Below, one piece after another: positions 27,297-39,044 of a stretch of 64,000 bases of DNA. The stretch lies in the NCBI GenBank assembly GCA_028023455.1, contig JAQFVV010006246.1, forward strand, positions 27,501 to 91,500, written 5' to 3'. Each line of letters opens with the position of its first letter. Position 1 is the stretch's first letter. The notes beneath the pieces are model-generated. The model had not been told where the DNA came from. It worked only from the letters and a program-made list of their open reading frames with translations, and searched no databases. The position numbers and the translations under genes are program-made. This stretch comes from Epiperipatus broadwayi (lineage: Eukaryota; Onychophora; Udeonychophora; Euonychophora; Peripatidae).

Positions 27297-28148
27297 TTAA
27301 AAAAAAAAAAAAAACTCATTATATTTTTCACACATTTTTTTACCAACATCCCATTCTTCATATCTTCTAACATAATCGTTATTATTATATTTTAATTCAT
27401 ATTCTAAATTTTTAAATTCATATCTCAAATCATTTAATAAAAATTCCTTATCTTTCCAATCATAATCCAAATTATCACATTTATTTTCAATCAGTTTTAA
27501 TTTTGTCCTAATCTCAATAACTTGTTTATTAATTTTAACATATTTTTCTGGTACATATTTTAATCCTTTTTCTAAAAATTTCAATTCTTCATTATTAAAT
27601 TTTTTATCAGTTAAATTAATAACAAAATTTTTTTTATCAATAATATTATCATATTTCATATTCTCTTTATTACATTTATCATGATAATTTTTATAATTAT
27701 TATTCTCTAATAAAATATTAAATTTTTTATTATGCCTCTTTATAACCTTATCTTTCATATAATAAACCTTATTTAAAAATATATATTTTAATTCATTCTC
27801 TTCCTCAATCGTAACCCATCTCACTAACACATTATATATATCCTTAACTATTTTTAAACCTTTAGATTTCTTTTTATATTTTATTTTTATCTCTCTTTTT
27901 AACAATTTTTTTTCCCATTTTTTTACAAATTTATATCCAAACTTTATAAACTTATTTAACTTTAAAAATTTAGGTATTATATTATTACTCAAACATTTTT
28001 TTAAAAAATTTATATCCAATATTGTTTTAATGATCTTTAACTTATTCTTCATCCATTGATTAACTATTTTTATACATTCTTTAAAATCCATATTGCTCAT
28101 ATAACTTTTTATAAACTTTTCTCTCAAATTGTCAATAAATATATCCAT
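27297..28148 (-). pseudogene. N-terminal region of the Penelope-like element protein
   Basis: 283 codons, Lys/Asn-rich, probably starting at the ATG at 28148 (a stop lies shortly upstream in frame). The recognisable part is FVINLTDKKFNNEELKFLEK followed by GLKYVP, the NLS...L...E...L.KGL.F.P signature that precedes RT in Penelope-like proteins. The rest is poorly conserved in the family. The frame ends in poly-Phe because of a run of about 15 A (plus strand, 27299-27314), where slippage separates it from the RT frame. Confidence 0.85.
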
Positions 28149-28208
28149 TTTATCAAAAAATTCTTTATCATAAAGTCAATAACTATTTCAATCAAATAAT
28201 GTTTATAT

Positions 28209-28275
28209 TATGTAATTCTCCTTGAATATTATGTAATTCTCCTTGAACACTATGTAATTCTCCTTGAATATTTCC
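28209..28275 (-). repeat. 21-bp tandem repeat, three units, in the element's 5' region
   Basis: The unit ATGTAATTCTCCTTGAATATT occurs three times (starting at 28210, 28231 and 28252). Read on the minus strand it encodes a heptad, IQGELHN, three times in one frame. It lies upstream of the main start at 28148, separated from it by stops, so it is either 5' UTR or a remnant of a longer N-terminus. Confidence 0.85.
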
Positions 28276-28416
28276 ACGTTATTATTCAAATAATCTTCAA
28301 TCTTCAAAAAAAAAAAAAAAAATCTTCGAAAAATCCATCCAAGTAAATGAAGTATAAATATAATTATATACACATCTTTTCACTTCTTTTTCTTTTTAAA
28401 TTATAGCTTCATGATA

Positions 28417-28940
28417 ATAAATATATAAATTCAACATTCCTTTTCTTTTTAAAAACTTGTTTTATTCCAACTATAATTTTCTTTCTCCTTCCAATACAAC
28501 GTTTCAACTACATTCTGTAGTCATTATCAAGTTTCCTTAAAAAATAATAATAATAAAATAAATAAATAAAAATAAAAAACAAAAATAATAACACAAATAA
28601 ATAAAATATTAATACATTCCAAATATATAATATTCAATTAAAACTATAATATTATTATAATCTACAAATACAATTATTTACCGCCTTCCCTATCTTTAAT
28701 TATTTCTTTTAAATTACCTTTATAAATTAATACTCTTCTTATATAAATTTATTATCTTTTCTCTAAATCTTTACCCATTAACATTCTTTTTATAATCCCC
28801 CCCCCCTTTTTTTTTATATATATTATTCCTATATTATCTTATTTTTTATCTCTATTTATTAACATTCTATTTAATACTGGTTTATACTGATCTATATATA
28901 CTTCCTCTTTTTTTATTCTCTCTTTAAAATTTGTAACGCA
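28417..28940 (-). repeat. Upstream pseudo-LTR of the Penelope-like element
   Basis: 524 bp, the partner of 25072-25738. It ends abruptly at 28940 inside the endonuclease codons, as expected for a 5'-truncated copy placed in tandem upstream of the full copy. It retains a hairpin ACTAC (28507-28511) / GTAGT (28517-28521) next to the sense TTGAAACGTTG tail motif. Confidence 0.93.
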
Positions 28941-28951
28941 AATATAAAAGA

Positions 28952-30111
28952 GAAATAAAGCAATCATATTTAGTACTTTCTAATGCTGAAATATTAATTA
29001 ATAACTTGACAAAAGAAAACCATCAAATATACAATACAGTATATTAAATTATATTTATTTGACTATTTTCTTATTCTAATGCAAGTATTTTCAAAAAATC
29101 TTAGCCAAAATCGCATCTAACAACTGATATTTATTTGTTGGTCGTTTGTTTACTTTCTTCATTGCAAAAGTTTCAGACTAGATCTTAAGAAGCTAGCAAA
29201 AGAGAAAGCAATTAACAGTTTTTAAATCACTTTATAGGTAAACGTGAAGGTTTTTTTTTCACAGACTGAATACACATTTATAAAAAAAAAAAAACTGTTA
29301 TTTAAACTTTTAAAATAATGAAGAGTGAAATATATTATTCTAAAGTGCTTTCATTATTAAATATTATATAAGTATTATATTTATATTAACCGACTAATGC
29401 ATTTTATTGATGCAAATTTTTTTAAAGTTTGTAATGGAGCTTTAAAATTGTGGTGCTGGAATAAATTGTGTTAAGAAAATGACAAGTAATGACAAATTAG
29501 GATTGATGATTATCGAATGATATTGCTTGATTTTAATATCCTGTTGCCTAGTTAGTTATTAAAATTATCAGTCGGATAACATATATGTGTATGTAGTATA
29601 AATTATAAAAGAATATCAGAAGTTTCAACATCTAGATATTGAAGATGTTCAAGTATGAAACTTCACCTGATCAATCAATAAATAGTGAAATAATAAATTC
29701 TTCATTTTTTTTAAAATATTGATTGCCTTTAAAAATGTTTAGCAAGTATTTTAAACAATCAATTATTAATCGACTTTTACTCATGGATTTTTACATAACA
29801 ATAAAAAAGAATTGTATTAAAATAATTAAACAATTCAATTTACCAAAAGTGCTAAGATGATTTTTTTTAAAAAGCATAAAGTATGTTTTTGTTTATTTAT
29901 ATATAAGTAGATTATGTAAGAGAAAACTAGTCTTTCAAGACATGCATTATTGGACTGTAACAATAAACATTCATGGCATACCACGCTTTGTTTTTAATCA
30001 TTTAAATCACTTTACATCAAAATATCTTGCAAACTTGGGTGACTAAATATCTAAACAAGTCTATCATATACATGGATTTTATTCAATATCTCTCATACCA
30101 TTTATTAAAAA
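28952..30111. other. AT-rich DNA without a recognised gene
   Basis: I see no domain. It could include the lost 5' part of the next LINE, but no endonuclease motif can be read. Confidence 0.45.
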
Positions 30112-30858
30112 AAAGAACAAATACCGTCATTTCAAAATCTTAGGCCAATATCAATGGCTCCACTAGGAATTAAAACTTTAGAATCCATGCTAAAAAACAA
30201 ACTAGAGACATTCCTGCTATCTGCATTATCTAAATACCAATTTGCAAAGAAGGGTACTTCAACAAACCAAGCAGCCTTTTTATTTAAAACAATCATACGC
30301 ACAGTAAGAGAAAGAAAAAAATACAGTCCATTAGTAGTTCAACTAGACATTAAAGCTGCATTTGATATGGTTCAAATAGACCTCCTTATTAATGTCCTAG
30401 CAGAATATATGGTACCTAAAGTAATCCTATACACTAACCTCCTCATAAATCATAAAATACACATAACATTGAATGGCAAATTCAGTCCAGTCATTATTCT
30501 ACATTGTTCAATATCACAAGGTTCCCCACTAAGTGCTCTTCTGTTTACTATATACATCAATCCTTTTTTGTTGGTTATTGAGAAAGAATTGACAGAAATA
30601 TTCATTACAGAACTTAATACTAGCATCTCAGTCATCACATATATGGATGATATATCAATGTTTCTATCAACAACTAAGAAATTTCCTAAATTAGAAAAAA
30701 TTCTGGCTAATTTTACCACAAAGTATAAACTAAAGTTTAATGTGGACAAATCATGTGCTTGGTTAATCAACACTGGAAAAACACATAAGAAGCACTTCAA
30801 AGAAAATTTAACCCTTTTTCTTGGATTTCCATTCTATTTGAGTAATTTATCAATGTGA
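30112..30858 (+). pseudogene. Reverse transcriptase of a non-LTR retrotransposon
   Basis: The RT copies element RNA into DNA at a nicked target. The frame carries FQNLRPISM (the LRPIS fingers motif, upstream of the first ATG at 30154), FAKKGTSTNQAAFL (motif 2), VVQLDIKAAFDMV (motif A, catalytic Asp), SISQGSPLSALLFTIYI (motif B), ITYMDDISMF (motif C, intact YMDD), LKFNVDKSCAW (motif D) and LFLGFPF (motif E). It stops at 30858, while the thumb continues in another frame. No endonuclease domain is visible upstream, so the copy is 5' truncated or decayed. YMDD with a C-terminal Cys/His motif excludes the RTE copy's family; the exact clade (L1/Tx1-like, R2/NeSL-like or other) is open. Confidence 0.85.
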
Positions 30859-31300
30859 AGCTAATACAACAAAAACTTTATGACAAAAATGAAAGTATAA
30901 TAAAATCACTTTTGAAGTCATACCTATCTCTCTATTCAAAAATTTCTCTGTTTAACCTTCTCATTATAACAAGAATTTCATATTTTTCACTAATAATAAT
31001 ATATACAAAAGCTTTTATTAGAAAAATATATTCTCAATAAAGGAAGTTAGTTTGGGGAAACCATACAGCAGCTATCTCACTCAATCAACTACAACAACCA
31101 ATAAATCTCAATGGTCTTGGATTATATATGATTAATACATTTAAAATACAAAAAGCAATTAACTTCTTCATTTCATGTAACAAATTATTTCCACATACAA
31201 TAGAGACATTAAAAATTATGCCAAATGACAAACCACCATCACTACTCTATTCTGGAAAAATCTCATTATACCACTTCGCATAATTCCTAACTTTAATCTT
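30855..31300 (+). pseudogene. Thumb region of the same LINE, with frame changes and stops
   Basis: 30855-31040 reads LIQQKLYDKNESIIKSLLKS, then YSKISLFNLLIITRISY, the helix-rich segment after RT. Beyond its stop a further frame reads KLVWGNHTAAISLNQLQQPI followed by NLNGLGLYMI, equal to the W......I....L..P...GGLGL motif of many LINE RTs. Stops and shifts are scattered, so it is a relic. Between about 31260 and 31440 the frame is broken repeatedly. Confidence 0.75.
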
Positions 31301-31443
31301 CTCACCTCCAATCCAAAATACAAATATTGGAAATTATTTACCCTTATTCAAATTTCTACCTCAAATTATGAAAAGAAAACAATACTTAATAAAATAAACA
31401 ACTAATTAAAAAATTTAAATTCTGGTCACTTAAACCTAAGTAC

Positions 31444-31920
31444 TTGATTTTGCTTAACAAAATAAATGTAGACTTCCTACCTATACTTCATTTTTATAGA
31501 CATAGAAGACAGTACAAGAATTTTGATGAACATTGTATCCTTTGCCATAAAGATTTTGAAACTCAATATCATCTTTTCTTTGAATGTGAGGGCTTTGGGA
31601 ACATGTTTAATGCAATACCAAAACTTTTTAACAACCCCAAATATAATATTGTATCCTTTTCCAGACATTCAAGCAAGAAATTTTTACAAACATTCATGCT
31701 AGTACATTCATATTATATGCTCTCTGGTGTACCAGATGCAAATTCATGTATGATTACCCATTCATATTATATGCTCTCTGGTGTATCAGATGCAAATTCA
31801 TGTATGTTTGCAATTCCAGAAGACCCTCATACACCTTCTGAAATAAACTGGAAACTTTTAAAGAAAGAGATAAAAAAACTATTATTTTACACAATGTTTG
31901 AAGATACTTTGTCTCTCTAA
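31444..31920 (+). pseudogene. C-terminal Cys/His (zf-RVT-like) region of the LINE
   Basis: The open frame contains HCILCHKDFETQYHLFFECE, a C..C.........H....C pattern like the zinc-binding motif after RT in several LINE clades. It is followed by FMLVHSYYMLSGVPDAN and a tail ending at 31920. A 54-bp tandem duplication (31705-31758, 31759-31812) repeats HSYYMLSGV(P/S)DANSCM in frame. The stop at 31920 probably is the natural end of the protein. A 60-bp AT-rich 3' flank with AATAAAACC follows. Confidence 0.75.
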
Positions 31921-31980
31921 TGCAACAACACCTAAACCCATAATAAGATAAACCATTCTCTGAAAATGAATGAGACAATA

Positions 31981-34900
31981 AAACCTTAAGATTTAAATGG
32001 GTTTTTTTTTATTCATATACTTTTTTAGCTCCTCCACAAATTTTAAAACCATTTTTATGTAAATAATGTTGTATAAGTCAATAATGTAAAACCACTTTTT
32101 TTTAATCTGTAATCTGTCATACACTCTTCCTTGTGATTAAAACTGGTGTTTTTTTTATTTTAAACTTGTAATAGATTCTTATAGAACAATAAATGTCTTT
32201 AAAACAATAAACATTTGAAAATGCACAGTAGAATTTCTATAATGAATTAATTGGTTCCAGAATGCTACCCAAGTATATCATTTGATCTTTGTAGATTATA
32301 CTAAAATATATTTAAAGGTAATCCATTTCATCCCATGACCATGGCCTAAATTATAATCTAACCTAATCATTAAACATCAATAACTTTAAATTCAAATATC
32401 TAAGTATAAAAATATATATGAAATTAATTTATTGCATTCAATTTTTATAATTTGTGCAATACATGTAAATTTGAAAGTTTATCTTTAGTGAAATAAAAAT
32501 TGAATTGTTAAAACCATTAAAAAAGTACTTACTGTAACAAAAAGTCTTGTAGAAGTGGAAGATGATATCATCATTTCTATTTGCCTTGTGTGACACTCCT
32601 AAGATAAATTAATAATTTAATCCAAAGTTGGCTGATTTGCTCTGAATCTCAAATCTTACTAAAATAGTAAAATAAGACATCAGTAACATAATTCAAGCAA
32701 AATTCCCTAGAAGCTATATTTGGGTCTCTGAGTTTTTCCAAACAGTTTTATTATACCCACCCCCAAAAAAATGAGTACAAGTGTCCTGCAATCTAGGAAA
32801 AATCAAATTTATCACAATTAAATGCTTTCTATGAAATAAAATCTTTCTCTCGAATAATATTTTAATTTCATCAAGATAATATTGATCAGTGGTCCTATCT
32901 GTACTAACAGCCTTGACATGTTTCATATCATTGTGTCATTCAATTCCTTTTCTGAATCTGTTAAACATTCTTTGCTGATAATAAATTCATTCATATGAAC
33001 AGATATGGTAGTATGAATTTTAGTTAAAGATATGTCAAACAATATTTTGGTCTTTTTAGCAAGTAATCATTTCCATTGATTCTATTATCTATCTTGTGCT
33101 TCTTTGTTTAATTGTTGTAATAGCGTATGATTCGTATATAATACAATGTTTTGAATGGTAATATTTTCACTTCTTCGATGTTTCTACCCTGGCTAGTGAT
33201 AATTCTGACAAGGAAGTCAAAGTGGGATAGTTTGGCAATGATGAGCCGCCACTTGATTATTTTATACCTTTCTGATAAGAATTCCTAATCTATTTTTACA
33301 TAGAAAACATTTAGAAATTCAGAGTCGTAAACGTATTTGAAGTGGATTATTATAATATTTTTTTTATTAAATTCCTTATAAGTTTTGTCATAAACTTTTA
33401 GCGATAATTTAAGACTTAATTGAGTGTTTATAGGATAAATAAATAAACTCACTTTTTTAAAAAATAAAACTTTTTTTTTATATTTATTAATTAACTTAAA
33501 CATAGGTAAAATGCAAATTATTTGTTAAGAAATATGAGAACCTACTATAATAATGCCTGTAGAAATTATTTAAATTACCACGCATAAGTAGTTTTTGAAG
33601 GAGTCTTGTTTTTTAATAATACAAACTTTTTTTTCTAATTAAAAGTGTGCATTATGGGTTATGGAGTGAAATTTTATCAGCAACTGAAATTAATTCTTTG
33701 ATGTCTTTATTAAATTAAACTATAAAAAAATATTAACATTAAATGAATTTAATAACTCTAGCATTTAGGAATTTAATGTCTCATTATTTTCTAAAAATAA
33801 AGATTTGACGACACTAAAGGGAAAAACTTTTAACGAGGTAAGCCGGAAAGTAAATGACAATAGCCCTTTATTGGACAAACAAACCGTTTCGCATCATATT
33901 ACATTTCCCTGCATTGTAAACTTTTCTATACAAAAAAAAAAAAAAGCAATGTCAATGAAAAAATTTCTAAATGCAAAGTATTTATTAACTTATAAATTAA
34001 ATTGACAACTTTTAAAATATTGATTGTAATTATTTTTTCTTTTATATATACTTAATAATATATTAAAGTATTCTGAAATAGAGAGAGTACTTTAGCAAGG
34101 ACGATGCAAAATTATTTTTAAATTCCGGATAGATCACCATTAATTATTAACATCATTAATTCAAAAACTTTTATTATCCGAACAAAATTATCAAATATTG
34201 TTTTGCTTTATTGTATTAATTACATCTATATAAACATTTTAATGATATAAATATAAGTATATTCTGTGTTTTAAACAATTATTAGTACAATAAATATATA
34301 CAGCAAGGACAGCCAACTCCATGCCTGCAAGCATATGTATGCCTGCGATCAGTCTTCTAGGCACAATAATCTAAAGTGTATATTTTACGTTTCAATAATA
34401 TACTTTATTGTCAATAAAGATTACATGATATTTACATACTTATGCATTAGCTACAGTGGCATGATGTTTTTTACAGATTTGGTTTGTTTGAAATTTTCAT
34501 TGCTAATTACTTAAGGATGAATGTGTTGAATAGGGGTCTACATCAGTTAACTTATTCAATTACAATACTTTAGAAACCCTGATTTTTCGTGGTAGATTTT
34601 TTTCACATTATATTTTTGTTATTGCTATCATTGTTTAATTTTACTATTCGCTTCTGATCTTGTTAGTGTCCCTTTTTCCATCTCTCGTTAATATTGTATT
34701 TGTTTATTGGTCAAAAGTTTTATTCATTTGTTCAACTGTGTGAGAATCCATATTTTATATTGTCCTTTTAGTTTCATGTTTATTATTGTTTTTGTTTGAA
34801 TGGGTTGGGCTTATATAATGACTAGATTTGCATGCTCTTATAAATTATCTTGTAATTTTAATAGTGACACTATTAAAGTGTACATTTTAAACATCATTTC

Positions 34901-35140
34901 TCAACTTTTTTTTTTCATGTGTAAAGACAATCAAAAAATAAATAATAATTTTATAATAATAAAAATGTAGAAATATTAATATTATCAGCTCAATCAACTT
35001 GGTTTTTGCCTTAACTAGTTATTTCTTTGTTGGATATCTCTTTCTCAATGTCTTGCAGCATGTGCAACATCAGCTGGATATTTATTGAGAATTTGTTGCC
35101 CTGCAAGTCAGTTGAGATTATGACTTGAATTGCTTATATA
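31981..35140. other. AT-rich DNA without a recognised gene
   Basis: No domain seen. Position 32227 onwards (CAGTAGAATTTCTATAATG, then ATTGGTTCCAGAA) resembles the end of a Tigger/pogo-type DNA transposon, but I find no matching second end. Confidence 0.4.
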
Positions 35141-35335
35141 GTGTACCGGTCACCACATCCTATCTCCAGTGTGACCCTAGATCATGGAAGGAACCTTAAG
35201 CCATCCTGATCTTCATTTGATCCAAGACCAGTTTGGATTCGAACCCTGTTCCAAGATCCCAGATCAAACCCCAAAGTATGACCTATAATGACCGTACAAT
35301 GATAATATGTGTCACGAACTAGCTCAACAGATATT
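35141..35335 (-). mobile_element. SINE copy (GACCGGTAC family)
   Basis: On the minus strand it reads TTTGATCTGGGATCTTGGAA, a B box GGGTTCGAATCC (35246-35234), AAACTGGTC, and ends with TGACCGGTACAC (35154-35141). It matches the plus-strand copy at 38868-39044 along its length, with B box and 3' block at comparable spacing. The A box is not clear, so the tRNA origin rests on the B box. Confidence 0.7.
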
Positions 35336-37740
35336 ATTATTAATGAGACTACTTAACTGATTCTAAGTAATGCAGGATAGAACCACTCAAGGATATCTCT
35401 GCGTAAATCAATATACATATATATGGGTTGCCAAACAACAGTGAACATTAATATTTAATCTAATTAATGAATAATGATGGGTCAGACACCAAGTATAATA
35501 TATAATATTTAATACAAGCAATGATCATATAAATGATGATGATGATCTACATAACTTATCTCTAGTCTGAAACATGAAACTACACTATATAAGGCTAATG
35601 GTGGGTTTTCTATATATGTTAATAATTAATACATAAATACCTAAGGTATAGATATATATGTCTAATCTATACTCCAACAAAACAGACATGTATGATTACA
35701 ATATGTATAGCATATATGCCAAATGAATTATGTATGTTAACTATTAATTTGATATTTGTCTAGAAAGAAAATACTCTTCTAATTTATATAAAAAAAACAA
35801 TGAAAGTGAGATTTATCTCCCACTCCTCTATAAATCAGTTTATGGAAAGCATAAGAAATACAAAGGTATGATTTCAATTAACCACCTGGCAAAGTATGAT
35901 TATTTAAAATTTCATAAAGATATAAAATAATTTGATTGTAAAAGGGATCAAATACAAAGCAACAATGTGGGCTGTTATTTGAATTCAGCAATGAAAATGG
36001 TACTAACACATTCTGAGCATTGGAACGAAGATGAAGTGAATGGTTTTGTCAATGATTCAAGAAGACTAATAGCTATTTTTTCAACAAGCACATTTGACAT
36101 GCAAATAGTTGAGTTGTGGAACATGGAGAAAGCCAGGTTGTGAATTAGCCACAAACCTTTGGTGTTCCAACAAGTGATGAACGAATGAGAAAATAACATT
36201 TATTTTACATTTAAATCAATTAAAATAACACCACAGAAATGACAAAACCTAAGAAATCAAGAATATAGCTCATGCCAGCAACGTTAGGAACAGAAATAAT
36301 ATAATTGTCATAATATTAAATTTAAAGCCCAAATTATATAATATAAATGCTTGACATGATGACTTGGTCAATAAGATTAAAATCAAACTTATGATAGACA
36401 AACACCTAAACCCAATTATATAATAATACCCTCTATATCATGCTCTCCCCAAACACAGATGCTCAAAGACCGTGCTTAACTCAGAAAATATATTTCTCTC
36501 CCTTACAAAACTTCATCAAACCCTTAATGAATTCAAATTAACACATGCAAATAATTTTGTTTAAAATGTAAATGAACCTAGTCGGAAGCACAGTGGCTAT
36601 AAGTTAAGGTAATAGAATTTATATCAGCTTTTGGTAAAATTATATCTAATAACTAAATACATCTTTCAACCTGATAATTAGTAGAACTATTATTAATTTA
36701 GTTTTCATAGGCAAGAAGTAAGCTATAAAACTTTATACGGTAAATATTTTCTTAGGATAAGTTTAAACGAAAACATTATCAAGTTGAAAGCCTTATTGGC
36801 ATATCATACTGCAATTAAATGACATTAATAATCATTAAAACAAATACAAGTAAGAGTTAGTAAAATACACTGCTAATACTCTGACTGTAACTGCCTTTAT
36901 CAAGCCGTGAAACATTTCCAATAGGTATTATTATAATCTCGAATAATCTATCAAGATCTCTTCCCATGTATTTTTTATTTTATATATATATGTCTGTGAA
37001 TCTAATTTTGCTCTCAAATGATTTCTTTATATTTAATCCTATTCTCATATGCTTTTTAACTTTCTTTTCCTTAATTTCGGTGCGGTCATTTATTTGTAGA
37101 TATTTATGACTTGATTATATATATATGTTTTTTTTTTGATTTTATTTATTAATTTGCCAATCTAAGCAAACTGGCGATTTTTAAATTATAAAAATCTTTT
37201 CTGTCATTTTTTTTTTATATATACAAAGGTTATTAACGTCCCCTTAAAATATATGTAATGCATTATAAATTAATACGTTCGCCAGATTGTTTTATGAATC
37301 AACATTGTAGGTTCGTTTTTTTTTTTCAATATAAAAATTGATTTGTTTAACCCGGTGAAAATCCAGAACTTTGGCTAATTAATGCTTTGATATCATATAA
37401 AATATTATTTATTCAATTCTGAAAGAGTGACTTATTAATTGTTTTTCTATGTATAACTGCTATTTCTTTTAGTTTCCATACTCTTAAAATATATGCTTTA
37501 TTATTTTCCGTTATTATAAAACCAACAAAGGTGGGATTGATTTGTTTTAAATGGTAGGAAAGGGAAGGGGGAAATCTTAATGTTTCTATTATTAATTAGA
37601 ATCCTAACGTATGTGAAATATTCTCCCTATATATATATTATAAATGCATTGCGTGTTATAGTATTTCAAATAAGAGTCATTTATTTTGAAGCTGTAAATT
37701 TATTCAATGTTTTTAATGACATCCATTCATTATTGCGTTT
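35336..37740. other. AT-rich DNA without a recognised gene
   Basis: Nothing recognised. The frame on the minus strand at 35975-36199 has no known motif. Confidence 0.5.
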
Positions 37741-38080
37741 CTGACATTTAGCCGGTCTTTGTGTTTACGTGCTTCTAATCTGGGAGTTGCGACAAGTTCG
37801 AACTCATAGATTTTTTATATCTCGTTCCATAGATAGTTGAGCTATCTGGAACCACTTTCTTCATATAAAATGCATCTAGCTGTGACTCATAAGTTTGGCA
37901 CATGCTATGCCCATCTACTCACTTTGTATATAAAAGGCCTCTCGCATTGGTTATACCAGCAAAAGTCTGGGCCACGCCATGCCTATCCGTTTTTCTCTAA
38001 GCACCACCCAAAAAGGGGATGTGAGATTTCGTTTTTCATCCAGAAGCACGACCTTTTTCCTCATAGTTATTTTTAGGCTA
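37741..38080 (+). other. GC-enriched island of unknown nature
   Basis: The block is clearly less AT-rich than its surroundings and has a 79-codon frame (37837-38076) containing SHWLYQQKSGPRHAYPFF, which I do not recognise. Two imperfect copies of a TTTGG(C)ACATGCTATGCCCATC-like word lie at about 37892 and 37966, with TATATAAAAGG between them (37927-37937). It could be a fragment of an unknown element or a small exon. Confidence 0.25.
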
Positions 38081-38429
38081 TTATGTCAGCACCGCAAACT
38101 TCTTTGTATTATTACTTCTTTTGCTTCATGACCCCGTTTTAATGCTATAATATTAAAATTAAGCTTTGTTTAAGATATATATATAAACACCAATTACTTT
38201 TATTATTTAAGTTTATTTCAATCTTATTCAGTCCCACCATCGTAATTTATATATCTATTTAAGAGTATCTATGTGCCTTGGGGAAAAATAAAGCGTTCGT
38301 TTTACTATTGTTAAATAATTTTTCATTGGATATTTTGTCATCTAATCAAATGTCATTTTCAAATGTGTTTTTCAAATGTATCCTATTTATTTTCATGACC
38401 TCGATGGCGTGAAAATGATTTATCTTATA

Positions 38430-38575
38430 TCTGTAATGAATCTCAGAACGCTCCCCTATCATATGTTAGTCACCACGTTTCAGAACCATAATCCAAAGCG
38501 TTAATGGCAATTTTATGTAATCCTTTGTAATAATAAATTGGCATCTTAATATTAGACCCACCAAAGATGTGTGTT
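38430..38575 (-). pseudogene. Scrap of an RTE-like LINE C-terminal region
   Basis: The minus strand contains the codons LDYGSETW (about 38500-38477), equal to the LTYGSETW motif after the RT domain in the larger RTE copy (near 63400-63420), with KGLHKIAINA just before it. Stops follow immediately. Only this short anchor supports the call. Confidence 0.4.
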
Positions 38576-38867
38576 TATTTATAATATATCATTTAGCTGA
38601 TAAAGAGCATATGAGAAATAATAGCGTGAATGACACTATGTAATCGCTTGCTCATTCACACACACACTAACATAATTTATTTATAAATGTATATAACTAA
38701 TTTTTCATTATATTAAAATATATTTTGTCTAACTTATTTGAGTAGTTCGAATTCCTTCCTCTTTCCTCCACTTCCACATATTACAACCATGCTTAGGTAT
38801 ATTTTAATTAGTCATAGTAAATAAATGTCTCATTGTCTTCTCCGCTCTCCTAGTCGGCCGGATTAAA

Positions 38868-39044
38868 ATTAATTCTCACGTGCCATCACTATTATGTTGT
38901 TCATTAGGTGTTTGATCTGGGGCTTAGAAGGTGGGTTCGAATCCAGGCTGGTCCCTGACCTAAATCTTGGGCTTGACTGGGTTTGAAGTACATTTTGTGT
39001 GTTCCAGCTCATGTTAGATGGATAGACATGTTTTGACCGGTACA
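38868..39044 (+). mobile_element. SINE copy (GACCGGTAC family), best preserved
   Basis: A B box GGGTTCGAATCC stands at 38933-38944, preceded by TTTGATCTGGGGCTTAGAAG and followed by AGGCTGGTC; the 3' block TTTTGACCGGTACA is at 39031-39044. It aligns with the copies at 35141 (minus) and 2467 (plus). The A box is uncertain. No A-tail or target duplication is apparent. Confidence 0.7.

Noticed and set aside
32227-32330. Tigger/pogo-like transposon end
   Set aside because: The first 40 bases are suggestive, but no inverted partner or TA duplication could be found.
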